Positions 10,652-20,889 of a DNA stretch of 64,000 nucleotides are shown here, piece by piece. The first letter of the stretch is position 1; every line of letters starts with the position of its first letter. The position numbers and the translations under genes were made by a program. This DNA is from Meandrina meandrites (lineage: Eukaryota; Cnidaria; Anthozoa; Scleractinia; Meandrinidae): the NCBI GenBank assembly GCA_963693305.1, contig OY855910.1, forward strand, positions 16,660,862 to 16,724,861. Direction: 5' to 3'. Under the pieces are notes generated by a model, which did no database searches, was not told where the DNA came from, and saw nothing but the letters and a program-made list of their open reading frames with translations.

Positions 10652-11010
10652 CTAGCAAAATAGTTTCATTGTTCGAGCGATGGCAGTATACCCGGCCCAT
10701 TTACTTACATGTGTCGGAACGCTTTTAGTGCGCCGCGTATTCTGCAATCTAGCCTAATTGTTAAAGGGAAACACTTGTGAATACAAATAGTATCGGATAA
10801 AATCTTTTTGTGTTTTGCGAATAAATCTTTTTGGAAAACCATCCCCAAAAATCGCAAATTATAAAATTAAAAACCAAAACTGCAAGAAAAATTTCATTAT
10901 ATCGACAATAAATGTACTGCATCCATTTAAATTACAGTTTTACAGTTTCTTTCAATATTTTACCAATAAATTAATAAAGCCATTGCGACTTCAGATCAAC
11001 AACACTGATT
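10652..11010. other. No recognisable feature
   Basis: Very AT-rich sequence inside the large TIR element. A short frame at 10815-11027 has no motif. Confidence 0.4.
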
Positions 11011-11142
11011 ATAACGAAAGTCTATAAAAAGGCTGAGTGAATATTATTCATTATACCAATAGTAGTAATTCCACGTATAACGAAAGTCTATAAAAAGGCT
11101 GAGTGAATATTATTCATTATACCAATAGTAGTAATTCCACGT
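11011..11142. repeat. Exact 66-bp tandem duplication
   Basis: ATAACGAAAGTCTATAAAAAGG...TAATTCCACGT occurs twice back to back (11011-11076 and 11077-11142) with no difference that I can see, indicating a recent duplication. Confidence 0.9.
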
Positions 11143-11636
11143 TTTAGTTTACGATAGTTCTTAACAGTTATTATAAAGCATTCAATTCAAATAACCTTTC
11201 TAATAATCAAATACAATAAGCAGTAACATTTTGTACATTAAATTCACTGTGATAAGATCTTTTACAAGAATAACTGAGCAAAATAATTTAAATACAAGCT
11301 TCGCTTTCGTTATAGTTGATAAATATATCCATTACCTTGATTAAAAGTGTACCATTAAGGTTGTGAATAAAAATTATATTTTCTTACAGTGGTTGTGGAA
11401 ATTAATAGGATTTATCTCTGTGGCAAAACAACAAATCCTACGGAATACAGAAACAATGATTTTGTTTAATTCAACATTTCAACAAAATTGATTTGAACAT
11501 CACAGTGTTGAGACACAATCAGATACGGTTGTTAAGGGATTATCCTATATTTAACGCAACAATTTTGGTGCTATTTTACCAAGTGGTGAATTTTGTGGCT
11601 GGCCATTACATTGAAAAAAGATAGATTCTCTTTGAC
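11143..11636. other. No recognisable feature
   Basis: AT-rich internal sequence of the large TIR element; no coding signal seen. Confidence 0.4.
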
Positions 11637-11637
11637 T

Positions 11638-12338
11638 CGACAACCCATCGCACAGCCCTTGCTTAACAACATGATGGATAATTTCAAAGCGTCCTTAATG
11701 AGATGCATTTCTCCACTCGACAATTACGTTTCTCCAGTCGACAATGATGATGTCCACTCGTACGAGTCGACAACCCATCGCAGGGCCCTTGCTCAGCGAT
11801 ATGATGGATAATTTCTAAGTGTCCTTAATGAGATGCATTTCTCCAGTCGACAATGATGCTGTCCACTCGTACGACTCGTACGAGTCGACAACACATCGCA
11901 GGGCCCCTGCTCAGCAATATGATGGATAATTTCTAAGTGTCCTTAATGAGATGCATTTCTCCACTCGACAAGCACGTTTCTCCAGTCGACAATGATGTTG
12001 TCCACTCGTACGACTCGTACGAGTCGACAACCCATCGCAGGGCCCTTGCTCAACAACATGATGGATGATTTCTAAGTGTCCTTAATGAGATGCATTTCTC
12101 CACTCGACAACCACGTTTCTCCAGTCGACAATGATGCTGTCCACTCGTACGACTCGTACGAGTCGACAACCCATCGCAGGGCCCTTGCTCAACAACATGA
12201 TGGATAATTTCTACGTGTCCTTAATGAGATGCATTTCTCCACTCGACAAGTACGTTTCTCCAGTCGACAATTCACTTGTCCACTCGTACGAGTTGTAAGA
12301 CGCAATTTCGACTCGTATCATGTCGACAGTATTGGACA
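11638..12338. repeat. Right subterminal array, five 118-139-bp units
   Basis: CGACAACCCATCGCA starts at 11638, 11768, 11886, 12025 and 12163. Each unit continues GGGCCCTTGCTCA, GATGGATAATTTCTA, GTCCTTAATGAGATGCATTT, then one or two CTCGAC blocks and a CACTCGTACGAGTCG palindrome. Unit length varies with the presence of the second CTCGAC block. It is the inverted counterpart of 6856-7215. Confidence 0.8.
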
Positions 12339-12403
12339 ACCCTCAACTTACATTACAGCTAAGTTTAAGTCTTATTCATTTAAACCGATGGGAAAAAGCT
12401 TAG

Positions 12404-12553
12404 GATTTGAATAAGACGTTGTTGAACGTGGAGATCAACGAGACGAGGAGGCGAAAATATGTCGTGGCCGAGTGTGATATTTGTGTTAACTTGGAAGGCG
12501 AACAAGAAAGACAATGTTTATGCTGCCATGAGATGAAGGAGTCCACGAATTAA
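12404..12553 (+). CDS. Exon-like cysteine-rich fragment resembling the P2X7 intracellular zinc domain
   Basis: After an acceptor-like GCTTAG an open frame runs to TAA with a basic stretch (NETRRRKYVVAE) and then C-x2-C-x10-C-x-C-C (CDICVNLEGEQERQCLCCHEM). The spacing and the CCHE ending resemble the start of the P2X7-type C-terminal domain that occurs in many multicopy cnidarian genes. The following parts of that domain (WCW/RxxRPLPSC-type) are not found downstream. It has no ATG, so it is an exon or a fragment. The assignment rests on a short motif. Confidence 0.3.
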   Translation, partial: DLNKTLLNVEINETRRRKYVVAECDICVNLEGEQERQCLCCHEMKESTN

Positions 12554-13440
12554 ATTTCAGGTGAATGGTAATTTTGTATTCAGAAGATGATATTTGTATT
12601 TGAAAGCTAACAAAAAGCCCTACTTTCGGTGAGAAGAAACCGTTGTTTGATGTGTTTTGTTGTCACAAGTTTTTGCCACGAGCATTTCAGAAAGCGTTCG
12701 TGGCTCAATTCCCTGCAAAATAACCTGCTTGCTGGTATGTTAATTTCACTAAGATGTACTGGGAGCTCTAAGCACCCTAGCTATCAAATGATCGGCTTAG
12801 AGAGGTTTATGACAGGAACTATCTTTAATTTCACGGCTGTTAGACTAATAATATTTTTAAAGATTCCTGAACTCGGTAAATCCTCCAACATAATACTTAT
12901 TCACAAGGAATAGCTGATCGATTTGTACCATGTTCTATCGAGCTAATTATTTCATGCAAATGTTTCATGCTACAACTGGAAACGGGGCAACTTTAATAGA
13001 ATATTATACCCACTGGAGACAGTGTCATAAACATATATGTCGATTTTACTTTTTAATTTACCTTCACTTTCGCTTCTCTGACATTCGCTTGCAAGCTAAG
13101 CCTTCTGCATACACTACTTTCACGTGGAAATATGGTCGGTACAGTAACTTTCTTTAACTCTTGTCTATGTTATTTTCGGATCCAAAGTTCGAGGCAGCGA
13201 TCACTTTTAAGCAATTCTCTTCAAGGTTATCTGAACAATCATGACATTGACTTGTTTTGGCGAATTCGCACTTTTAATTCGTGCCAGTAGTTCATTGAGA
13301 AGCGCTCCATTTGCCAGAGGTAGTCGATGAAAGCTTCTGCTTCTTTACATGTATCTGGGCGTTTTTTAGAACATCATTAGAAGTGCACATTGAACTGTAA
13401 TTTTTGTCGTCCGAGCTTGAAAATTCTATTGCGCATTGAC
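12554..13440. other. No confident gene
   Basis: Short frames at 12629-12913 and 12930-13157 have no motifs and are split by stops in all frames. Nothing else recognised. Confidence 0.4.
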
Positions 13441-13625
13441 GTCATGCTTTGCAGCCAAGCCTTCAATATGGCGGACATTCAAATTGCCCTGACGAGCACC
13501 TTTTTGCTGTCATAATCAGGTTAAAACGAAAGTACAATTCCTCAATATTTGCTTAAGACACATCACATACTTTCATTTAAACTAGTTTTAAAAAATTCAT
13601 GCTTTTGTCTTCCGTTCTCCTTTAA

Positions 13626-14493
13626 TTCGGCTATTTGATTTCGCGCATGTAAACTGTGGCATTTAAACCAGGCCTTCCTCACAAGAAAACAATCAATGGA
13701 ATGAAAATTGAAAATGAAAAGATGCTCTACACCACTACGTCTTAATCTTCTTATTTGTTTGATTTTTTAATTCAAACTTTGCCAGCGAGTAAACGTCGTT
13801 TAAATGTGCAAATTTGAATTTAACGCCTTCTATCTTTTTCTAAAAGCGCTATTTTAGAATTCCACTTCTGTCATGACACACTACAGTATCCCTGGTATAC
13901 CTCTCTGCAATGCTAGCTCATGAAGTTCTAAATTCGCAATGAATTCTTGGACACAAAAGTGTCGGAAAAGTCCAAACTTTGAGATATCCGAAGGTGTTCC
14001 GATTAAAACACGAGTGCCAAGGGAGGTAATTATGGTAATTTTCAATTGGTAATTACGGTAATTGAATTCCACGCTTTATGTCAGAAAAGAACAATGTGTT
14101 TTCAAAAGGAACGCCTTTACTTATGAATTGTAATGCATTTACTCTAATTTTTTACTTCTAATCTAACTATATATTTCTACAACTAGCCACCTTCACCTTG
14201 GTGAATAGTTGTTAATTACTCGGTGGCACGCTCTGATTGGCTAATCAAACTTCAGATGGCCTTTGCTATTCACCTTTGATGTTTTTTAGCTTAATTTCTC
14301 ACACTACCCGCACCTTCTGTATTATAATTGCTACAACACTAAGTTTAATTAAAGCTTAATTATATGTTGTTATTATGTTTTCCTATTCATTGATTGCTTG
14401 CAATGTTCACAGCTGTGCTAACATTGTACTTGGTGGCCGTGGTTATCTTCAATTTATTATGTTAATGCATGACTTCCTTCTATTAATTTTCAG
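13626..14493. other. Non-coding, AT-rich
   Basis: This contains GGTAATT repeats near 14030-14060. A CCAAT-type ATTGGCTAAT near 14238 is too weak to call a promoter. No gene seen. Confidence 0.4.
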
Positions 14494-14853
14494 GAGAAAA
14501 GAGACAAAGAAATGACAGAGGCCCAATTAAATAGGGAAGGGCTCCTCAAAGGACTGAGTAAAAGCCAAGTAAGAAGAAAGAGATTGGCGATTGCCCCTGT
14601 GGGCAAGGAAGAAGTCGCTGCCATCCCGGACAGCGGCGATGAGGATAACAAGCAAGACCTGCTGTTAAGAAGGAGGATATTTCTTTAAAAAGCGAGGGCC
14701 GTTGCTAGCACCCGCCGAGTAAAGGGGCGGATCCTGCTTGAGGCTGTGGAAAGGCATGGCAGCAGCCAACTTCATGTGGCTGATTTGCTGAAGTTGGCTG
14801 AGGCCAATTATGATAAATTTCTGGCCAGAGAGATAGCTATAGCTTGTGATTGA
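14494..14853 (+). pseudogene. Terminal exon of an unrecognised gene, with an in-frame TAA
   Basis: After a good acceptor (TTTTCAG) one frame reads EKRDKEMTEAQLNREGLLKGLSK, then a basic patch (SQVRRKRLAIAP), then an acidic linker (PDSGDEDNKQD). It meets TAA at 14686-14688 and continues in the same frame (KARAVASTRRVKGRILLEAV, then SSQLHVADLLKLAEANYDKF) to TGA at 14851. The coding character persists after the TAA, so either the stop is a recent mutation or the last part is 3' UTR. The phase does not fit directly to the exon ending at 4971, so a link to that gene would need another exon. Family not recognised; charged helical protein. Confidence 0.45.
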
Positions 14854-15074
14854 TATGAACTGCCACGCAAAGCAGGAATTTGTATTGGTTTTTGTATTTA
14901 AAACTGGACAGATTTGGTGTGTTTTTACTGGACAAAACACCTTCCATGGTGACCTATTCTTTTCATTTTCTATTTTGAAACATTACACTTGTCTTATTTT
15001 GTTTGGAATCTAGCCATTGATTTGGTATGCTAATTAATCTGTACTTATAAGTCTATAAATGCAACACATTTTTT

Positions 15075-16466
15075 GTTCCATTTAAATTTTATAAAGCTTT
15101 GAACTTTAGGGCGAACAAAATAAACGAACACGAGGTATTAGCGTTTTTAAAAAAATCAATTTATGAAAAAAACGCGAATATTTTCCAAACGCGACGATAG
15201 ATTTTTTTCTAATTAATGTCAACTAGTTCAAATTATCCAAGTTTTAATGTGAGCAAGTTTCAACGAAATCGGCTGGGTAGAAATTGCTGCACAGTTGACT
15301 GTTGAATTTTTGCTTCAAAATATTATGCTTGTGTATAATTGGGAGCTGTTACAACAAAGTTTAAGTAATGCTAAGATCCCGTGGATTATTTGAAAGCTTA
15401 ATGCCAGCTAAAACGTTGCTGAAAAGTATGGAAAGATCGGAAACTCGCAGCAAAAGTTGTAGACAAATGAAGCAGAAGAGGTTTACGGTGCGTAAATTGT
15501 GAATTTAAAAATATTTATCTTTTTTCGAATTAAAAAAAATCTACCGATTTTTTTTCTTTTATTTTCAAGTATGAGAAAATACAGCATATGTGCAAACGAC
15601 TTTATCTAGTTCCGTCTGTCTAGTCTCGATGAAACTCGTCGAATGTGGCTCGCCAAGATAGCTACTTCTCGTCTTCCATTTTGGAGCGCTTTGAAAATGC
15701 TCTTGTTACAGTAAATTATTCAAACTTGCCGCATTCTCAAGATTATTTAGCACCTGGAAATAAACATGCCACGGATAAAATTGCGGCTAAGCTTTGTATT
15801 CATGCATTTTATTTAGCAATGAATGGGGCATGCGGCGTGGTATGTTCAATTCCAGGTGCTAAATAATCTTGAGAATGCCGCAAGTTTGAATAATTTACTG
15901 TTACGCGAGGGTTTCCAAAGCACTTCAAAATGGAAGACGCGAACTAGTCATCTTGGCGAGCAAAATTCGATGCGTTTCATCGAGATTAGACACGAGAAAC
16001 TAGATAAAGCCGTTTGCATACATGCTGTATTTTCTCATACTTAAAAATAAAAGAAAAAACCTCTTCCTCTTCATTCGTTTACAACTTTTTCTAGGAGATT
16101 CCGATCTTTCCATACTTTTCAGCAACGTTTTAGCTGGCATAAAGCTTTCAAATAATCCATTGGATCTGAGCATCACTTTGTTGTAACAGCTCCCAATTAT
16201 ACACAAGCATAATATTTTGAAGCAAAAATTCAACAGTCAACTGTGCAGCAATTTCTACCCAGCCGATTTCGTTGAAACTTGCTCACATTAAAACTTGGAT
16301 AATTTGAACTAGTTGACATTAATTAGAAAAAAATCTATCGTCGCGTTTGGAAAATATTCGCGTTTTTTTCATAAATTGATTTTTTTAAAAATGCTAATAC
16401 CTCGTGTTCGTTTATTTTGTTCGCCCTAAAGTTCAAAGCTTTATAAAATTTAAATGGAACAAAATG
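15075..16466. mobile_element. 1.39-kb near-perfect palindrome (foldback/MITE-like)
   Basis: TTGTTCCATTTAAATTTTATAAAGC at 15075 is mirrored by its reverse complement ending at 16466, and the match continues inward through the whole length. Examples are TTAGGGCGAACAAAATAAACG, the ACGCGAATATTTTCCAAACGCG block, AGCTCCCAATTATACAC, CCAAGAT..ACTTCTCGTCTTCC and AGCACCTGGAA, to a centre near 15770-15825. The arms are about 690 bp with scattered substitutions and small indels. There is no protein-coding capacity of its own; the frames at 15645-16233 come from the arms. It could be a foldback transposon or an inverted duplication of one sequence. Confidence 0.85.
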
Positions 16467-17640
16467 ACATCCTCAAAGAGCTCCTTTTAATAAATCAACA
16501 AGTCAGAAAAGGACCATTCATTCTTTATTTTCTTTCACTGCTGTATTTCTATACATTGCATTGTCAACATTGGTTTTTTGCGAGATTTATTTATTTACTT
16601 GGATTTAATTGTATAATTTTAATGTGATGGTGATGGGAGGTTCTTTAAACTCTTAAGGTCTTTACAGCATGGTGTTGAATATTGAGCATCATTTTTTGGT
16701 ATAGGCATTGATTCACAAAGCTCCCATTTAGGTTTTTATCAAGTTATCTCTCCTTATTAATATTTCTCCAGTCTCAGAACTTTATTAAGTGGTGTTCCGT
16801 AGAATATATTTTTCATGTTTTGCATTTGTATGTATATATACCAGTTAAGCAATGCTTTCAAGTGGTATATTACCATGGAATATCCCACAAGTCACTTGTT
16901 TTATCTCAGAATACACATAAGCCTTTATGTGAGTGGAGGGTGGGATATTTCATGGTATGCCACAAGAAAGCGTAGCACAACTCTTAAAAATTATAAATGT
17001 CAGTAATGTTTGTTGGATGAATTGTCAAGGTAAAGTCATTGGAGTGTCATTATTAAAAATTACTCTTTTTAATAAATATTATGATGTATATTTTTGTACA
17101 TTTAAATAATTATTTATTAGCCCTGATAGATACAAGCCAGTATGTTGATCATGCTGTATACTGCGTTACATTTATGTGTTTATTTAATAAATATCTTATT
17201 TTGTTCTTCAAAGTTAGGTGTTGCCTATTCATTGTAATGTTCTGCGGTTCTTACAAAGGCATTTTGGTGGATGTACCAGTTGAACATTTGGAGTAATGCA
17301 AGTACCACTTGAACAAACAGCAGCGAAGTGAAGCCGGATCTTGGTGTAGATCAGAATGAACGATATCAAATAAAATGTTAACTAAATTTAAAGCTGCCCA
17401 ATCAGCCGTGCATTTAGTTTAGCAATTGAACATTTTGATTGGCATAAAAAAAATTGCAGTCAGCTTTTCTGGTACATCCATCCAAACTTACAGTACACAT
17501 AATTCTGAGATATAAAACTTGGTTATAATGGTTTTGTACAAGTCTATAATTTTCATGTTCGTGTTTTTTTGGGGGCAAAAATAGCAATCTAATGTACTCA
17601 AAGGCAAAATTAGGGTGAGCTGGGTAGAAAAAGCTAGCTG
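16467..17640. other. No recognisable gene
   Basis: AT-rich sequence with short frames lacking any motif. Nothing else seen. Confidence 0.4.
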
Positions 17641-17677
17641 GGCCAGCTGGCATCATGATTTTGATCACCATAATGAA

Positions 17678-17835
17678 ATCATAGCTATGATTTGAGACAT
17701 GATTTAAACAGAACAAATAGCATCACAACTATGATTTACAGTCATATGAATCATAGCTATGATCCCAGAAATGATTTAAACAGACCACTTCGCATCATAA
17801 CTATGATTTATAGTCATATGAATCATAGCTATGAT
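17678..17835. repeat. ATCATAGCTATGAT palindromic tandem repeat
   Basis: The palindrome ATCATAGCTATGAT occurs at 17678, about 17750 and about 17822, separated by related units of about 72 bp (GATTTAAACAGA..CATCA.AACTATGATTTA.AGTCATATGA). Diverged CATCAT/ATGATT pieces continue to about 17975. Confidence 0.7.
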
Positions 17836-17975
17836 TTTTACACACCTCTTACATCATTCCGATGATTTTGACACGAGTAGAATCATGGTATGACGTTTTG
17901 GGTACAGATCAAATCATAATATGATTTGTTATAATTCAATGCGACTGTTGCATCATCACAAGAATCATCATATAT

Positions 17976-18600
17976 GATTCATTAGCTTGAATTCCTGTGT
18001 TAAGTCCAAAAATGTAATCTCATAAGTCTTAGCACCTGCACATTACGTCCTGCTGAATTTCCATCTAGTTGTCACCGGCAAACTATTGCAGTGAAACCTT
18101 GAATATCAGTGAGTAACTTTAAATATAAAGGCCGTTTATACAGTATGCGACCATGGGAAAATGTGGATGACTTGTTATCAAGGAATTAGTCTAAAAACCC
18201 TCCTCCCTAAATACAGTCATACACCAAGGAACTATACAAGCAAATTCGAGAAAACTAAACAAAAATGAAAAAGAAAGAAGAGAGCTATGAAAGTAGCAAA
18301 TGAAAAGAAACGACAGTAAATATGGAGATTTAAACTAGATTAATTTCACCAAAATAACATGGCTCAAGACTGTATCATGTTTTCCTTTTCGGTACATCAA
18401 CTTATTTTTTCAACTAGTACCCTGACACCCTCATTTCCTCACCCAGCTTCCACGATAAATAATGAATGGGAGGCCATTAAAGCAACAGGGAGGTCACCAA
18501 ACATCTATAAAACACTGCACTCTGTGTTGTGCCAGTTGGTAGAGAATATCACAACTTCCTCAACATTCATCTAGTGGCCTATTCTCAGTGCTCGCTCGCA
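17976..18600. other. No recognisable gene
   Basis: A frame at 18359-18574 has no recognisable motif. Otherwise non-coding. Confidence 0.35.
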
Positions 18601-18688
18601 CGACAACAGGCCTCTATTCTGGCCAATGACTAGTGAGATTATTAATTCAGGCGTGTGTTTGGTTATCTCCCTTGGGAGTGGCTTCCTG

Positions 18689-18720
18689 TATATAAAACAT
18701 AGGCACGCTAAGCGTGCAGG
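18689..18720 (+). promoter_or_regulatory. Possible TATA-type core promoter
   Basis: TATATAAAA at 18689-18697 is followed by a short perfect hairpin (GCACGCT-A-AGCGTGC) and, 60 bp on, a GTAAGA donor-like site. Upstream is a CCAAT-like GGCCAAT. This could be the promoter of the exon at 20125 or of a decayed element. Suggestive only. Confidence 0.25.
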
Positions 18721-18859
18721 AGTTATTTTTTCAGTTGATTGGATTACTTGCGGTAAGACTGGGTGTTAGCCCTGTTGGGATGGTTGAGCTATTTGTGCAT
18801 GGTGCATCACTAACTACATAGCCCCTTGCTACGACTAAGAGGCATTTTTTTTTGAAAAA

Positions 18860-20124
18860 AAAAAATGCTTGCAGACAAAATAATTTTTACCTGCAATTTG
18901 TTACGTCAAAGCTGTTTCGTTCAATAGTAAATTTTTATCATTTAGAAAAAAACGAGAACTAATTTAATTGTCAAAATGTCACGAAATGGCTTATTGAAAG
19001 CGCTTATTTTGTTGCTAGCTTTTTTACAACCGTAACGCGATACTTTTGTTTGTTACAGGATACTTTTGTGTTTTTGTCAAACACTGTAAAACGATACCTT
19101 TGTTTTTTTAAAACGCATGTAACATGACACTTTTGTTTATCTCACTTTTGTAAAATGACACTTTTGTTTTTCTTGAAAACGCCATGTCTCCATTGAGTAA
19201 TCGAAAAGTAATAAACGAAGTAATAAACGAATCAAATCAAAAACAACCGGTATATTTTTAGGAAAGCTTAAAGCGTAGTACACCTGGAGTATTTGTTTCC
19301 TGTCGTAAATGTAAATTTTCATTCGACAAACAGGAACAAGAACTAATTAATTTTAGTTATCAAACTGTCACGGAATGACATGCTCTTATTCTAGCCTGTT
19401 GCCGCTGTCGATCATAGTTAATTTAAAAGCGAAAACATTTTAAAGTCAATACCCATACCGGTTAATTAAATGTCTAAACGTGGCGCGTTTAAGGTATAAA
19501 CATAAATGCTACTTGCCCAAGAGTCAGCGAATCCTCGGAGCAAGACGCTAAAGAGACTAATTAAATTAATTGCGGTTTTCAGTTGGCGACACAGAGTCTC
19601 AAACAGTATTAAATTTAAGAGGTTTCCTTGTCACAAACTCCTAAAACAAGAGGCCACAACATACTCTGAAGAAGATTCCTTGCCATTTTTATGACTCTTT
19701 GTAAACACAGTATTAACATCACACTGGGAACATTATTCTTCAAATCTGCTTTGTGCTAAACGAACGCTCAAATGACGTTGCGGCGCGTGCGTCGTAAGCA
19801 GGTGAGCGTTTCAAATCCAGGGTTAATTCACAACTCACCGATTTCACCTCCCACAAATCGAAAATCTTCGAATGAAATCGCTCGCTTACAACTGTGTCAG
19901 ATTACTTCCCCTTTATAAACTGCAATTTCATTGGTTCTGATAGTACCTCAAACCTGATTGGTGCGAGATACATACTCCACTGACTGACTACACAGTCCAT
20001 CGCGCCGACTAAGAGTTATTTTTTGAAAAAATAACTCAATAAACACGTGTGCAGATGAATCTGTCCAGTTTAGCAGCAAGCGCGGAATTTTGGATTCCTG
20101 TTCATCTGTTTTAAATCCTGCAAC
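18860..20124. other. Non-coding, with CTTTTGTTT repeats
   Basis: Several near-copies of GATACTTTTGTTTGTTACA / GACACTTTTGTTT lie at 19039-19170. The text CGACTAAGAG followed by a T-run, GAAAA and an A-run occurs near 18832 and again, diverged, near 20004, suggesting two copies of one repeat end. No gene. Confidence 0.4.
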
Positions 20125-20219
20125 ATGGCCGATGAAGTCCATCCCGTGCCAGTCGTGGTTTTGCCCGCGGATGTTCCTGAGGCGCCGCCTGCTGCTGGTC
20201 CTGCTCCTGTTTCGGCAAG
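20125..20219 (+). CDS. Lone 5' exon-like frame beginning MADEVHP
   Basis: An ATG in good context (AACATGGCC) opens a Pro/Val/Ala-rich frame (ADEVHPVPVVVLPADVPEAPP, then AAGPAPVSA) ending at a donor-like CAAG/GTTTAC. Composition is clearly more GC-rich than the surroundings. It could be the first exon of a gene whose next exon has been displaced by the insertion at 20444, or the start of a gag-like protein. It lies just outside the HECT-carrying TIR element, and a splice to 21039 is possible but not demonstrable. Confidence 0.35.
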
Positions 20220-20443
20220 GTTTACACGTGTACAGTTTTCTTAATCGTTTTGGTTTTCTTATGTCGCTATTTCAGTCGGTTGGGGCCGACTTGGAAGTAA
20301 GCTAATTTTAATTTTCCTTCCCTTGGTCGACGGCTGTTAAATTTTGTTGTTGTGCCAGGCTGGTCTTTAAGCAAACACGTGTCATGCCGCAAAATGCCAT
20401 TTGCTCGGTTGCCGCCAAGGAAAATTATTTTTACGTGCCTGGT

Positions 20444-20889
20444 TATGGAAAGCCAAATGGTGCAAAATTCAAGAAACAAAATTGGCCTCACGTTCAACAA
20501 ATTTGCTATCAAGGTCAAGAGAGACTTCAATCAAGCTCAACAAAATCAATTCACGTTCAAGCGATCTTCTCTCAAGGTCAAGACATTTAGAATCAACCTC
20601 AACAAAATAACGTCCTCACTTTCAACAAATTTCTTTTCAAGGGCAAGAGGTATTTGAGTCAAGCTCAAGAGATCACTTAAGTTACTTTCAACGAAAAATT
20701 TCTCTCAATTTCAAGCTTCGTTCCATATCACAACCAAATTCCCCGTCACGTTTCAACAACTCGACCTTTCAAGGTCAAGCCGCGAATGACGTGACGCTCA
20801 ACGTAGCCAAATTGCAGCATCAACAACCCAAATACGTTGTTAACAACCACGCCAAACACTGTCAACAAAGTAGTTAACCCACAATGCAA
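20444..20889. repeat. Left 446-bp terminal inverted repeat
   Basis: This is rich in internal variants of TCAAG(C/G)TCAACAAAAT and CACGTTCAACAAATTT, so the arm itself is built of short repeats. Its inner end is near AACCCACAATGCAA. The peptides read across it in three frames are shadows. Confidence 0.85.

Larger units (their letters stand above)
6856..12338. mobile_element. 5.5-kb TIR element with perfect 31-bp ends and subterminal repeat arrays
   Basis: The left terminus TGTCCAATACTGTCGAC... is repeated as an exact 31-bp reverse complement at 12308-12338. The flanks ACACTCA (6849-6855) and ACCCTCA (12339-12345) could be a 7-bp target duplication with one mismatch. Both ends carry arrays built from GTCGAC and ACTCGTACGAGT motifs (6856-7215 left, about 11638-12338 right). 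Inside lie a LINE ORF1-like gene (minus), a second gene (plus) with a histone-type stem-loop, and MITEs. No recognised transposase is present, so it may be non-autonomous or belong to a group I do not know. Long subterminal arrays recall some Mutator-like and foldback elements; that assignment is not supported by sequence here. Confidence 0.65.
6533..13623. mobile_element. Candidate outer TIR element enclosing the 6856-12338 element
   Basis: The left end contains AAGGAGAACGGAAGAC and the right end its reverse complement GTCTTCCGTTCTCCTT. About 150 bp inside each end a second inverted match surrounds GTCCGCCAT (left near 6690, right near 13472). The intervening parts of the arms are diverged. 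This suggests a 7.1-kb element with roughly 180-bp imperfect terminal repeats. Apart from the inner element it contains a short cysteine-rich exon (12404-12553). No transposase is seen. It could also be two independent copies of one short repeat in opposite orientation. Confidence 0.35.

Noticed and set aside
15645..16233. Several frames in the palindrome
   Set aside because: They mirror each other across the axis and have no motif.
20352..20657. Plus-strand proteins in three overlapping frames
   Set aside because: They are translations of the short repeats of the left TIR; the same peptides appear on the minus strand in the right TIR.
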